Shown here: piece after piece, positions 34,108 through 42,767 of the stretch | Numbering within the stretch: the stretch's first letter is position 1 | How the letters are laid out: every line of letters starts with the position of its first letter | Source: Prevotella sp. | Lineage (GTDB): Bacteria > Bacteroidota > Bacteroidia > Bacteroidales > Bacteroidaceae | Length of the DNA: 64,000 nucleotides | Assembly: GCA_017554385.1 (NCBI GenBank) | Contig: JAFZIL010000036.1 | Span: 45,709 to 109,708, forward strand | Direction: 5' to 3' | Made by a program: the position numbers and the translations under genes | Notes under the pieces: generated by a model | What the model was told of the DNA's origin: nothing | What the model saw: the letters and a program-made list of their open reading frames with translations, nothing else | Databases searched by the model: none

Positions 34108-35121
34108 TTATTTCACGTTGCCCACCCGAATGAGATATTCACCAATCTGGACGGCGTTCAGTGCGGCACCCTTGCGGATCTGGTCGCCTGAGAGCCAGAA
34201 GGTGAGACCGTTGTCGTCGGAGATATCCTTACGTACACGGCCAACGAAGACATCGTCCTTACCGGCTGTGTGGAGCGGCATGGGATAGGTGAGCGTCGAC
34301 GGATCATCAACCAGCGTGCAGCCGGGAGCAGCAGCGATGGCCTGCTGGGCCTCTTCGACACTGAGGGGACGCTCTGTCTCAATCCACACGCTCTCGGAGT
34401 GAGAGCGCAACGAGCTGACTCGCACGCACATAGCCGAGCAACGGGCATCGGTATGCATGATCTTGCGCGTCTCGTTGTACATCTTCATCTCTTCCTTCGT
34501 ATAGCCGTTGGGCTGGAACACATCGATCTGAGGAATGACATTGTAGGCCAGCTGATGCGGGAACTTCTTGATGGTCTGCACCTTGCCTGTCTCCACTATT
34601 TCCTTGTACTGCTGTTGCAGTTCGGCCATAGCAGCGGCACCAGCACCAGAGGCACTCTGATAGGAAGCCACGTGGATGCGCTTGATGTGGCTGAGCTTTT
34701 CAAGCGGCTGCAGCACCACCACCATCATAATCGTCGTGCAGTTGGGGTTGGCAATGATGCCGCGCGGACGGTTCAGGGCATCCTCGGCGTTGCACTCGGG
34801 CACCACGAGGGGCACGTCATCGTCCATGCGGAAGGCCGAGCTGTTGTCGATCATCACACAGCCATACTTCGTGATGTCCTCGGCAAACTCCTTCGACGTG
34901 CCGGCACCAGCAGAGGTAAAGGCGATGTCAATGTCCTTGAAGTCGTCGTTGTGCTGCAACAGCTTCACTTCGATGTCCTTGCCACGGAAGGAGTACTTAC
35001 GACCGGCTGAGCGCTCAGAGCCAAAGAGCACAAGCTCGTCCATCGGGAAATTTCTCTCATCGAGCAGGCGCAGGAATTCCTGACCCACGGCACCGCTCGC
35101 ACCTACGATTGCTACTTTCAT
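34108..35121 (-). CDS. asd: Aspartate-semialdehyde dehydrogenase
   Basis: This 337-residue enzyme converts aspartyl phosphate to aspartate semialdehyde in lysine, threonine and methionine synthesis and makes the precursor of diaminopimelate. It has the NADP-binding start [20 protein letters not shown], the active-site Cys in [13 protein letters not shown] near residue 130, the substrate loop [18 protein letters not shown], and the catalytic His region [17 protein letters not shown]. The length is normal. It is transcribed from a TACCTTTG promoter box back-to-back with the antiporter gene, and mutY follows 9 bp later. Confidence 0.96.
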   Translation of the reverse strand: MKVAIVGASGAVGQEFLRLLDERNFPMDELVLFGSERSAGRKYSFRGKDIEVKLLQHNDDFKDIDIAFTSAGAGTSKEFAEDITKYGCVMIDNSSAFRMDDDVPLVVPECNAEDALNRPRGIIANPNCTTIMMVVVLQPLEKLSHIKRIHVASYQSASGAGAAAMAELQQQYKEIVETGKVQTIKKFPHQLAYNVIPQIDVFQPNGYTKEEMKMYNETRKIMHTDARCSAMCVRVSSLRSHSESVWIETERPLSVEEAQQAIAAAPGCTLVDDPSTLTYPMPLHTAGKDDVFVGRVRKDISDDNGLTFWLSGDQIRKGAALNAVQIGEYLIRVGNVK

Positions 35122-35160
35122 TTTGTTTGCTTTTTACTCGATTATCTTACTTTTTGGCTG

Positions 35161-35168
35161 CAAAGGTA
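35161..35168 (-). promoter_or_regulatory. -7 box of the asd promoter
   Basis: TACCTTTG on the minus strand fits TAnnTTTG and lies about 40 bp upstream of the asd ATG. No TTTG is at the expected distance; that position is taken by the heptamer array at 35175-35209. Confidence 0.65.
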
Positions 35169-35174
35169 GAAAAT

Positions 35175-35209
35175 AATTATGAATTATGAAGTATGACTTA
35201 TGAATTATT
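35175..35209. repeat. Heptamer array (aattatg type) between divergent promoters
   Basis: Five 7-bp units (aattatg, aattatg, aagtatg, acttatg, aattatt) fill the space between the two divergent -7 boxes of asd and the antiporter gene. The array occupies the -33 regions of both promoters. Confidence 0.88.
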
Positions 35210-35212
35210 TCG

Positions 35213-35220
35213 TACCTTTG
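35213..35220 (+). promoter_or_regulatory. -7 box of the antiporter promoter
   Basis: TACCTTTG at 35213-35220 fits TAnnTTTG and lies only 8 bp before the ATG at 35229, so the mRNA would be nearly leaderless. No TTTG is seen 19-21 bp upstream. Confidence 0.65.
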
Positions 35221-35228
35221 CAGTCGAA

Positions 35229-37412
35229 ATGACGTTTTTTGCATCATATCTGCCCATCAACAACCCCACGTTCATCTTTTTCGTGGTGCTGCTGATTATC
35301 CTGTTTGCTCCTATCATCATGAGCAAACTGAGGATTCCGCATATCATCGGCATGGTGCTGGCGGGCATGATTATCGGTGAACACGGACTGAACATCCTGG
35401 TGCGCGACAACTCATTCGAGCTGTTCGGACGCGTGGGCCTGCTCTACATCATGTTCCTGGCCGGTCTGGAGATGGACCTGGAGAGCGTGAAGAAGAAGTC
35501 GAAGCACTTCATCATCTTCGGACTGCTGACCTGTCTGGTGCCGCTGTCGCTGACCTACCTGATGTCGATGTCGCTCTTAGGCTATAGCGGACGGGCGTCA
35601 TTCCTCCTGGGCTGCATCATGGCATCGAACACCCTCATCGCCTATCCCATCGTGGGGAGATACGGACTGCAACGCAACTCGAGCGTAATGCTCAGCGTGG
35701 GGTCGTCGATGATCTCACTGTTCCTGGCACTGGTCATGCTGGCCGGACTGTCGGGCTCGTTCGACGATAACAGCGGCTGGCTGTTCTGGCTGCTGTTCGC
35801 AGCGAAGTTCACCGCGTTCTGCGTGGGTAGCGTGACGCTCATTCCCCGACTGGCACGATATTTCCTGCGCCGTTACAGCGATGCGGTGATGCAGTACATC
35901 TTCGTCATGGCCGTGATGTTCCTCAGTGCCGCACTGAGCGACCTCATCGGACTGGAAGGCATCTTCGGTGCCTTTCTCTCAGGACTGATTCTGAACCGCT
36001 ACATCCCACATGTATCACCGCTGATGAACCGCATAGAGTTCATCGGTAACGCACTGTTCATCCCCTATTTCCTCATCGGTGTGGGCATGCTCATCAACCT
36101 ACGCACATTGTCCAACGGACCTGAGGTGCTGTGGGTCATGGTGCTCATCGCCTTCTTCGGTACATTCGGAAAGGCCGTGGCCGCCTATCTGTCGGCCCTG
36201 CTGTTCAGGCTGACGAAGAGCGAGGGACACATGATGTTCGGACTGACATCGGCCCACGCCGCCGGTGCCATCGCTATGGTCATGGTGGGCATGCAGTTAG
36301 AGGTGGCACCGGGCGTGATGCTGGTCGACGACCACATGCTCAACGGCGTGGTGCTGATGATTCTCGTCACCTGTATCATCTCGACGCTGATGACCGAGAA
36401 GGCCTGCATACAGATTAGCATTAAGGACCTAAGGCCCTCTCCCAAGGAGAAAGGAGCAGACGGCTCTGCCAACAGAGGCAGCCACTCGTCGCTCTCTACA
36501 AGAAGAGATGAAGGTGAGACAGAGAAGACGCTCGTCTGCGTGAAATACCCTGACATTGCGCCTCATCTGCTCTATCTGGCCATGCTGCTCCGTAATGAGA
36601 AGAACAACAGCGAACTGATGGCGCTGAACGTGGTCTACGATGGACAGGACAGTAATGCAGAGCGTGAACGTGGACTACAGCTGTTGGAGAAGCTACAGCA
36701 GCAGGCCAGCGCTGCTGAGGTGAAGCTACAGACACAGGTGCGACTGGCCACGAACATTGCCAACGGCATCAAACATGCCTTCCGAGAGCACGGCTGTACG
36801 GAGATTGTCATGGGCATGCACGTACATACAGAGGTGACGCAGAAGTTCTGGGGCGAGTTCATACAGAGCCTTTATAACGGACTGAACCGTCAGATTATCC
36901 TTACCCGTTTCTCGCAACCGCTCAACACCCTGCGCTGTATGCAGGTGGCTGTGCCTTCAAGGGCCGAGTTCGAACCGGGCTTCCACCGTTGGTTAGACCG
37001 ACTGTGTCGACTGGCAAGTGCACTGGAATGTCGTATACAGTTCCACGGGCGGCAGGAGTCGCTGGCACTTATTGCCGAGTATATCGACAACCTGAAATTG
37101 ACGGTACGCAGTGAGTTCAAGCAGATGGAGCATTGGAACGAACTGCCGCAGCTGGCCAGCAGCATGCCCACAGACCATCTGCTGGTGGTCATCACAGCCC
37201 GTAAGGGAACCATCAGCTACAAGAACGCCCTTGACCGGCTGCCCACAGAACTCACGAAGTACTACTCCGGCCGCAACCTCATGATTATCTTCCCCGACCA
37301 GTACGGTCAGACAAAGGAGGATGCCATGAGCTTCACAGAAGCCCAGCACCACGAGGAGAAAAGCATCTATGACTGGATTTTGAAGAAATTGGAGGAAGTT
37401 AGGAGAAGTTAG
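35229..37412 (+). CDS. CPA2-family cation:proton antiporter with C-terminal universal-stress-like domain
   Basis: From the ATG at 35229 the protein has 727 residues. The first 400 form about twelve TM helices of the Na+/H+ exchanger type (RIPHIIGMVLAGMIIGEHGL; GLLYIMFLAGLEMDLESVKK; LEGIFGAFLSGLILNRYIPH). The cytoplasmic part from about 450 has a USP-like fold (PHLLYLAMLLRNEKNNSELM; HGCTEIVMGMHVHTE). The two parts are joined by an odd linker (RPSPKEKGADGSANRGSHSS) that looks like a translated repeat. It would exchange Na+ or K+ for H+; the ion is not clear. Its stop codon lies in a 10-bp tandem repeat. Confidence 0.9.
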   Translation: MTFFASYLPINNPTFIFFVVLLIILFAPIIMSKLRIPHIIGMVLAGMIIGEHGLNILVRDNSFELFGRVGLLYIMFLAGLEMDLESVKKKSKHFIIFGLLTCLVPLSLTYLMSMSLLGYSGRASFLLGCIMASNTLIAYPIVGRYGLQRNSSVMLSVGSSMISLFLALVMLAGLSGSFDDNSGWLFWLLFAAKFTAFCVGSVTLIPRLARYFLRRYSDAVMQYIFVMAVMFLSAALSDLIGLEGIFGAFLSGLILNRYIPHVSPLMNRIEFIGNALFIPYFLIGVGMLINLRTLSNGPEVLWVMVLIAFFGTFGKAVAAYLSALLFRLTKSEGHMMFGLTSAHAAGAIAMVMVGMQLEVAPGVMLVDDHMLNGVVLMILVTCIISTLMTEKACIQISIKDLRPSPKEKGADGSANRGSHSSLSTRRDEGETEKTLVCVKYPDIAPHLLYLAMLLRNEKNNSELMALNVVYDGQDSNAERERGLQLLEKLQQQASAAEVKLQTQVRLATNIANGIKHAFREHGCTEIVMGMHVHTEVTQKFWGEFIQSLYNGLNRQIILTRFSQPLNTLRCMQVAVPSRAEFEPGFHRWLDRLCRLASALECRIQFHGRQESLALIAEYIDNLKLTVRSEFKQMEHWNELPQLASSMPTDHLLVVITARKGTISYKNALDRLPTELTKYYSGRNLMIIFPDQYGQTKEDAMSFTEAQHHEEKSIYDWILKKLEEVRRS
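36425..36525. repeat. In-frame dispersed-repeat-like linker in the antiporter gene
   Basis: The segment beginning ggccctctcccaaggagaaa encodes LRPSPKEKGADGSANRGSH and a Ser/Arg/Glu-rich tail. The PSPKEKG string resembles the NPSPKGEG insertion of the FAD/Fe-S protein, so both may derive from the same class of dispersed element. It falls exactly between the membrane and USP-like domains. Confidence 0.5.
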
Positions 37413-37436
37413 GGGAAGTTAGGGGAACTTAGGAGA
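37388..37436. repeat. 10-bp tandem repeat (gaagttaggg)
   Basis: Units gaagttagga, gaagttaggg, gaagttaggg and gaacttagga follow one another. The antiporter ends inside the first unit (EEVRRS then TAG), and lolD begins about 18 bp after the array. Confidence 0.85.
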
Positions 37437-37453
37437 GTGAAAAGGAGTGAATT

Positions 37454-38203
37454 ATGATTAGAATAGAAAATATTACCAAGAGCTTCGGCTCACTTCAAGT
37501 GCTCAAAGGCATTGACCTGCACATCGCCAAGGGCGAGGTGGTGAGCATCGTAGGACCCAGCGGCGCCGGTAAGACCACGCTGCTACAGATTATCGGTACG
37601 CTCGACAAGCCCGACACGGGCTCGGTCGTCATCGACGGAATGGACGTAACGACATTGTCGCAGAAAAAACTCAGCGACTTCCGTAACCGCCAACTGGGCT
37701 TTGTGTTCCAGTTCCACCAGCTACTGCCAGAGTTCACAGCCATTGAGAACATCATGATTCCGGCCTATATCGCCGGAAGCAGCAAGAAAGACGCCAAGAA
37801 GCGCGCCGAGGAACTGCTCGACTTCATGGGGCTGAGCGACCGTGCCCGCCATAAGCCCAACGAGCTGAGCGGCGGCGAGAAGCAACGCGTGGCCGTGGCA
37901 CGTGCCTTAGTGAACAACCCGAAGGTCATCCTTGCCGACGAGCCCAGCGGCTCACTCGACACAAAGAACAAGCAGGAGCTGCACCAGCTGTTCTTCGACC
38001 TGCGCGACCAGTTCGGACAGACCTTCGTCATCGTGACCCACGACGAACAGTTAGCCACGCTGACCGACCGCACCATCCACATGCGCGATGGCCTGTTAGC
38101 CCCAGAGGTCTCAGCTACCCCATTAATCCCAGAGGCCCCATTAGCCCCAAACCAAGATTCAATAGTAGCCTCCTCGGGGGCAGAAGGGGGGGCTTGTGAT
38201 TAA
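37454..38203 (+). CDS. lolD: LolD-type lipoprotein-release ABC ATPase
   Basis: This 249-residue ATPase has Walker [16 protein letters not shown] near residue 35, the Q-loop [20 protein letters not shown] typical of LolD/MacB, the signature [15 protein letters not shown], Walker [13 protein letters not shown] and the switch His in VIVTHDEQ. With LolC/E-type permeases, not in this window, it would extract lipoproteins from the inner membrane. A good ribosome site (aaaggag) lies 6-7 bp before the ATG. The last 30 residues are a Pro/Ala-rich tail encoded by a C-rich repeat, probably a late addition. The stop codon overlaps the next gene's GTG start. Confidence 0.92.
   Translation: MIRIENITKSFGSLQVLKGIDLHIAKGEVVSIVGPSGAGKTTLLQIIGTLDKPDTGSVVIDGMDVTTLSQKKLSDFRNRQLGFVFQFHQLLPEFTAIENIMIPAYIAGSSKKDAKKRAEELLDFMGLSDRARHKPNELSGGEKQRVAVARALVNNPKVILADEPSGSLDTKNKQELHQLFFDLRDQFGQTFVIVTHDEQLATLTDRTIHMRDGLLAPEVSATPLIPEAPLAPNQDSIVASSGAEGGACD
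38108..38156. repeat. In-frame C-rich repeat encoding the LolD tail
   Basis: A duplicated word of the type ccccattaatcccagaggc appears twice with small changes and encodes [12 protein letters not shown] at the LolD C-terminus. The core ABC fold ends before it. Confidence 0.65.
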
Positions 38204-39080
38204 ACTTGGCGACTACAACACCCTGCGCATCAAAAAGCGCACTGATTTCGGCCTTTACCTCGATGGTGGAGAAGAGGTCGGTAACATCCTGTTGCCCACG
38301 CGCTACTGCACACCCGCCATGCACATTGGCGACGATATTGAGGTGTTCCTCTACTTAGACCAAGAGGAGCGTCTCATTGCCACTACCGAGCATCCCTATG
38401 CCAAGGTGGGCGAGTTCGCCTGCCTTGAGGTGGCGTGGACGAATGAATATGGAGCCTTTCTGAACTGGGGACTGATGAAGGACCTGTTCTGTCCGTTCCG
38501 CGAACAGAAACAGCGCATGGAGCGTGGCAAGCGCTATATCGTCTATATCAAGCTCGACGAAGACAGCTACCGCCTCATGGCAACCGCAAAGGTGGAGCGC
38601 TATCTCTCCGACCCGTTTGTTGCAACTAAGTCGCAACAAACAGAACAGGAGACCTGGCAAGCCCCACAACCACTTCCCAAACACGGCGATGCCGTAGACT
38701 GCCTCATCTGGCAGAAAACCGACCTGGGCTTCAAGGTCATCGTGGACAACCGCTACCAAGGGCAGCTCTACGACAACCAGATCTTTGAGCCACTCAGAAC
38801 GGGCAACCGGCTGACCGCTTATATAGACCATGTGCGACAGGACGGAAAGATAGACCTGACGCTGCAGCCCACTGGACGCCAGCACACACTGGACTTCGCT
38901 GAGGTGCTATTGCGATACCTCCATGAGAACGACGGTCGCTGCGACCTGGGCGACAAGAGTCCGGCCGAACTGATCTACGACCGTTTCAAAGTATCGAAGA
39001 AAGCATACAAAAAAGCCATCGGCGACCTGTATCGCCGACGGCTTATCACCATCTCGGACGAGGGCATTGCCCTCGTCTGA
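38196..39080 (+). CDS. CvfB-like S1-domain RNA-binding protein
   Basis: This protein of 294 residues starts at a GTG that overlaps the lolD stop by 8 bp. It has an N-terminal S1-like domain ([30 protein letters not shown]), a second S1-like part ([20 protein letters not shown]), a third ([20 protein letters not shown]) and a C-terminal winged-helix segment ([20 protein letters not shown]). This is the architecture of CvfB/YitL, an RNA-binding regulator of virulence and metabolism in Firmicutes. The overlap with lolD implies coupled translation; no functional link between the two is known to me. Confidence 0.88.
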   Translation: MIKLGDYNTLRIKKRTDFGLYLDGGEEVGNILLPTRYCTPAMHIGDDIEVFLYLDQEERLIATTEHPYAKVGEFACLEVAWTNEYGAFLNWGLMKDLFCPFREQKQRMERGKRYIVYIKLDEDSYRLMATAKVERYLSDPFVATKSQQTEQETWQAPQPLPKHGDAVDCLIWQKTDLGFKVIVDNRYQGQLYDNQIFEPLRTGNRLTAYIDHVRQDGKIDLTLQPTGRQHTLDFAEVLLRYLHENDGRCDLGDKSPAELIYDRFKVSKKAYKKAIGDLYRRRLITISDEGIALV

Positions 39081-39090
39081 GCAATCCTTA

Positions 39091-40107
39091 TCACTTGCTG
39101 GCCTGCAACTGCAGACTGAGTGCGCAGTTATAGGTCTTGTTACCCGTAATCTTGGTACTCAGCTTCAAGACAAGACGGTCGGTCTTGAAGTTCACGTCAA
39201 CAACCGACTCGTCGTTGAGGAACTTGTTACCCATGGCCGAATCCTTCAGATTGATGCGGAAAGTACCTTCCTCCTGACTGATCCAACCCCAGTCACAAGC
39301 ATCCACCGTGGTATTGCCATAGTTGATATAGAGCTGACCTGTCTTGGTAACCACCACGCTATTGATCACCTTGCTAAAAGCAGCTTTCTCACTATCAGTG
39401 AACTCTGCACCATGGCTGATGGCCTCATCGCGCACCTGTGCCATGTTGCCGCCAGTGAACTCCTTGAACGTATTCACATCGCCCTCAAGGTCAAGAATCA
39501 TGCCCGTCACATTCCATGTGCGGCACAGATACTCGGTAAGGGATCCCTGCGCTGCAGCCACAGCAAGGATATAGTTTACAAGTGCGGCTTCACCACCACC
39601 GTTGGCAGTGCTCAGCACAACCTCAACGCCTGTTTCAACAAACTCGATAGTTATCGAGAACGTGATACGAGCAGAGCCAGCACGCGTTATCCCTTCTATC
39701 TTCAGCCAGCCACGGTTGCCTGCCAGGGTGTAAACGTCGTCTTTCACGCTCTCTACAGGATAAGTGCGATACTGCTTCGTGGTCTTGCCATTGGCAGTTG
39801 AAGTAAACTCAAAAACAGCCTGTCCGCCCTCGGTCAGATCAATGTTCGTCAAAATGGGCAACGTAGCTTTCGCTTCGTCGGAGAGCTTTTCGTAGTTTGC
39901 ACCCGAATACTCAAACGTAGAAGCCACTTCCGGAGTAATGCTAATCTCTACAGCCTTGTCTTCATACTTCGGCGTAGTCAGCGTCACATTATCAGTTTTC
40001 TGGGGTTCTGACGAACTCTTATCGTCGTCATCACCGCACGACACGTTGCACATGGCAACACATGCTACTAAGGCAAGATAAATAAAATTCTTTTTCATTG
40101 TCATCAT
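39091..40107 (-). CDS. Surface-type lipoprotein, function unknown
   Basis: This 338-residue protein has a lipoprotein signal with cysteine in CNVSCGDDDDKSSSE. The acidic run directly after the cysteine matches the Bacteroidetes lipoprotein export signal for the cell surface. The rest is beta-rich and repeats a pattern of about 130 residues (AVEISITPEVASTFEYSG and later segments), possibly a calycin-like fold, but I do not recognise a family with confidence. The ATG at 40098 (MKKNFIYLALV) is an alternative start. It follows the outer-membrane protein gene by 30 bp, so the two probably form an operon. The stop is 10 bp from the convergent CvfB-like gene. Confidence 0.75.
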   Translation of the reverse strand: MMTMKKNFIYLALVACVAMCNVSCGDDDDKSSSEPQKTDNVTLTTPKYEDKAVEISITPEVASTFEYSGANYEKLSDEAKATLPILTNIDLTEGGQAVFEFTSTANGKTTKQYRTYPVESVKDDVYTLAGNRGWLKIEGITRAGSARITFSITIEFVETGVEVVLSTANGGGEAALVNYILAVAAAQGSLTEYLCRTWNVTGMILDLEGDVNTFKEFTGGNMAQVRDEAISHGAEFTDSEKAAFSKVINSVVVTKTGQLYINYGNTTVDACDWGWISQEEGTFRINLKDSAMGNKFLNDESVVDVNFKTDRLVLKLSTKITGNKTYNCALSLQLQASK

Positions 40108-40137
40108 AGGTTTTTAAATAATAAATTCAAGTTTTTG

Positions 40138-40893
40138 TTAGAAGAAACGGCCGCTCAAGCGAATGTTGAGCACAGGATATCCCACTATCTTCGACATGAT
40201 GTCGAAGAATTTGTCGGCATCTTTGTTGTCAACGTCACCCTTGGTCAGCTTATGATACGACTTGTCGCCAAAGTCGTCTTTCGTTGTAGTCCACACGCTG
40301 GGCTCACCCCAGAACTGAACACCGAGGTCAAAGCTCACGCTGAGGGTGCTCTTGGGGACAGCCCGTCCGAAACCAATACCTACATAGGGTTTGAAAGAGT
40401 GTACCTTCACGTCGGCAGCCACGTCACCATTCTCGTCAGAAGTGATACGATAGTCACCCAGCTTGATACCTGCCGTTCCCCAGTCCTTCTTTGCAAGGAA
40501 AGTCTCGGTGTTGTAGATATTCACCAACTTTGAGCCACCGATGAAAGCACCAGCAGTAAGGTGGAACGAGGATGTTTTAAAGGGATAGAAGTCGACCAAC
40601 AGCTTAAAATCGGTCTTGTGAAGCTGACCTTCAACATTCACTTTCTTGGCAGTGAAGCTGGGATCGTTGGAGTCGATGTCCACATCGCCATCATACTTCA
40701 CCTTTGGCATGAACGACACACCGGCACGCACGGCAAAATAATCGGTCATAGGCATGGCCAAATCTATTCCTATACCATCGGTTCCCAGCGAGATGCCGCC
40801 TCCGAGGTGGTTGAACAGGTTCTCGGTCTGTGCATTGGCACTCTGAGAGAGCACCATCAGTGCCATCGTCAGAACAAGCGATAATTTCTTCAT
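40138..40893 (-). CDS. Outer-membrane beta-barrel protein, function unknown
   Basis: This 251-residue protein has a signal peptide (MKKLSLVLTMALMVLSQSAN-A) and alternating hydrophobic strands such as YFAVRAGVSFMPKVKY, FKPYVGIGFGRAV and LSVSFDLGVQFWGEP, ending in a terminal aromatic (LNIRLSGRFF) as outer-membrane barrels do. Long loops between strands are rich in Asp and Lys. It may form the membrane part of a pair with the downstream surface lipoprotein. No transport or enzymatic motif is visible. Confidence 0.8.
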   Translation of the reverse strand: MKKLSLVLTMALMVLSQSANAQTENLFNHLGGGISLGTDGIGIDLAMPMTDYFAVRAGVSFMPKVKYDGDVDIDSNDPSFTAKKVNVEGQLHKTDFKLLVDFYPFKTSSFHLTAGAFIGGSKLVNIYNTETFLAKKDWGTAGIKLGDYRITSDENGDVAADVKVHSFKPYVGIGFGRAVPKSTLSVSFDLGVQFWGEPSVWTTTKDDFGDKSYHKLTKGDVDNKDADKFFDIMSKIVGYPVLNIRLSGRFF

Positions 40894-40955
40894 AAACCTA
40901 AAGCAAATAAACTTTTACGATTAGTTAATTACGATTTCATCTCCTTTCAATTTGC

Positions 40956-40988
40956 AAATATAAGCATTTTTTTTTTATTAGCAACAAA
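40956..40988 (-). promoter_or_regulatory. Promoter of the OMP-lipoprotein operon
   Basis: On the minus strand TATATTTG (40956-40963) is preceded after 21 bp by TTTG (40985-40988). The -7 box is about 60 bp upstream of the start codon. Confidence 0.65.
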
Positions 40989-41071
40989 TTATGGGAAAAA
41001 TATTCGGATTTTCTTAAAAAACGTCCCATTCTTCGACAAAATGGCACTGAAGGCTATTACTCCACAACTAT

Positions 41072-41116
41072 GAAAAGAAAAAGGGCCTCCATCGCCCGGA
41101 TAAGGCAATGGAGGCC
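41072..41116 (-). terminator. Rho-independent terminator of asnS
   Basis: GGCCTCCAT (41084-41092) and ATGGAGGCC (41108-41116) form a 9-bp stem. On the minus strand it is followed by CTTTTTCTTTTC. It lies about 50 bp past the asnS stop codon. Confidence 0.88.
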
Positions 41117-41163
41117 GATTGGAATGGGGATATCCTGGATTTCCCACCAAACAACGCCAAGAC

Positions 41164-42624
41164 TTAGAACTCGGCACTCTTCGGTGTACGCGGGAAAGGA
41201 ATGACGTCGCGAATGTTCTGCATGCCCGTGACAAAGAGGATGAGACGCTCGAAGCCAAGGCCAAAGCCGGCATGCGGACAAGAGCCCCAGCGGCGAGTAT
41301 CAAGATACCACCAAAGATGGGTCTTATCCATCTGACGGCGCTCTACCTCGCTCATCAGCTTGTCATAGCTCTCTTCACGAACTGATCCACCGATAATCTC
41401 ACCAATCTGCGGGAACAGCACGTCGGTACCCTGCATCGTGGGGCCGGGAGCGATGGCACCCTTGTAGCCCACGGAGCCATTCTCTCCTGTATCTCCGGGC
41501 TGTCCGGATATTCCTGCGTTCTGCTTCATGTAGAACGACTTGAAGGCACGCGGATAGTCAGTCATGATGACAGGCTTCTTGAAGTGCTCCTCAACGAGGT
41601 AGCGCTCATGTTCAGAAGCAAGGTCATCGCCCCAGTTACAGGGGAACTCGAACTTCTTTCCGTTCTTGATAGCCTCCTGCAGGATGTTGATACCCTCGGT
41701 ATAGGGCAGACGAACGAAAGTCTCCTTCAGCACACCTTCGAGACGTTCGATGAGCGTCTTGTCGATCATCTTGTTAAGGAACTCGAGATCGTCCTTACAG
41801 TTGTCGAGTGCCCAGCGTACACAGTACTTGATGAAATCTTCCTCAAGGTCCATGAGCTCTTCCTGATCGATGAAGGCCACCTCGGGCTCAACCATCCAGA
41901 ACTCAGCCAGATGGCGCGGAGTGTTCGAGTTCTCGGCACGGAACGTAGGACCGAAGGTATAGATAGCACCAAGGGCCGTGGCTCCGAGCTCGCCTTCGAG
42001 CTGTCCGCTCACCGTGAGCGAGGTCTGCTCACCGAAGAAATCGTCGTCGTAGATAATTTTTCCGTTTTCGTCCTTCTTCAGGTCGTAGAGGTTCTTCGTC
42101 GTCACCTGGAACATGTTGCCGGCACCTTCGCAGTCGCTGGCAGTGATGAGGGGCGTATGGAAATAGTAGAACCCGTGCTCGTGGAAATAAGTATGGATGG
42201 CCATAGCCATGTTATGGCGTATGCGCATCACGGCTCCGAAGGTGTTGGTGCGCAGACGCATGTGGGCGTGCTGACGCATATACTCGAAGGTCTGTCCCTT
42301 CTTCTGCATGGGGTAAGTACTGTCACAGAGACCATAGATGACAAGCTCCTTGGTCTGGATCTCACTGCTCTGACCGGCAGCAGGGCTCTCGACAAGAGTG
42401 CCGACGACACCGATACAGCTACCTGTAGTGATGTCCTTCAGCAACTGCTCGTCAAACTTTGTAGGATCAACGACCACCTGTACATTCTTGATGGTAGATC
42501 CATCGTTGAGGGCAATGAAGTCGACATTCTTGTTACCACGATGCGAACGCACCCAGCCCTTCACACAGACTTCCTTTCCATATTCCGTGCTTTTCAGCAC
42601 GTCTGTTATCTTTGTTCTTTTCAT
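41164..42624 (-). CDS. asnS: Asparaginyl-tRNA synthetase
   Basis: This 486-residue class IIb synthetase charges tRNA-Asn. It has the OB-fold anticodon-binding domain ([20 protein letters not shown]), motif 2-like [20 protein letters not shown] near residue 230, and motif 3 [20 protein letters not shown] near 455. The C-terminal end [15 protein letters not shown] is typical of AsnRS. Length is normal. It is preceded by rluB and purB in the same direction, with a repeat-filled 143-bp spacer, and ends at a clear terminator. Confidence 0.97.
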   Translation of the reverse strand: MKRTKITDVLKSTEYGKEVCVKGWVRSHRGNKNVDFIALNDGSTIKNVQVVVDPTKFDEQLLKDITTGSCIGVVGTLVESPAAGQSSEIQTKELVIYGLCDSTYPMQKKGQTFEYMRQHAHMRLRTNTFGAVMRIRHNMAMAIHTYFHEHGFYYFHTPLITASDCEGAGNMFQVTTKNLYDLKKDENGKIIYDDDFFGEQTSLTVSGQLEGELGATALGAIYTFGPTFRAENSNTPRHLAEFWMVEPEVAFIDQEELMDLEEDFIKYCVRWALDNCKDDLEFLNKMIDKTLIERLEGVLKETFVRLPYTEGINILQEAIKNGKKFEFPCNWGDDLASEHERYLVEEHFKKPVIMTDYPRAFKSFYMKQNAGISGQPGDTGENGSVGYKGAIAPGPTMQGTDVLFPQIGEIIGGSVREESYDKLMSEVERRQMDKTHLWWYLDTRRWGSCPHAGFGLGFERLILFVTGMQNIRDVIPFPRTPKSAEF

Positions 42625-42632
42625 AACTGTTC

Positions 42633-42762
42633 AAATAAGAAATGAGAAATGAGAAATGAATAATGTAAATGAAAAATGATTAAATGACATCCACACAAAA
42701 AAGTGGTGCTAAGTATTTCTTCATTATGACATTTTCATTTTTCATTCCTCATTTATAATTTC
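42633..42762. repeat. Pair of inverted heptamer arrays between asnS and the RluB-type gene
   Basis: About eight decayed units of the aaatgag/aaatgaa type run from 42633 to 42688, and six units of the complementary tcatttt/tcattta type from 42721 to 42762. Because the two arrays are in opposite orientation, the transcript could fold into a long AU-rich hairpin. The loop holds a small GC stem (ccac, gtgg). The left array starts 9 bp from the asnS ATG. Confidence 0.85.
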
Positions 42763-42767
42763 AAATT

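Noticed and set aside
34270-35010. A 246-codon plus-strand frame opposite asd
   Set aside because: It is His- and Leu-rich with no motif, and asd on the other strand has all its catalytic signatures.
41584-42645. A 353-codon plus-strand frame opposite asnS
   Set aside because: It mirrors the well-supported asnS gene and shows no protein family features.
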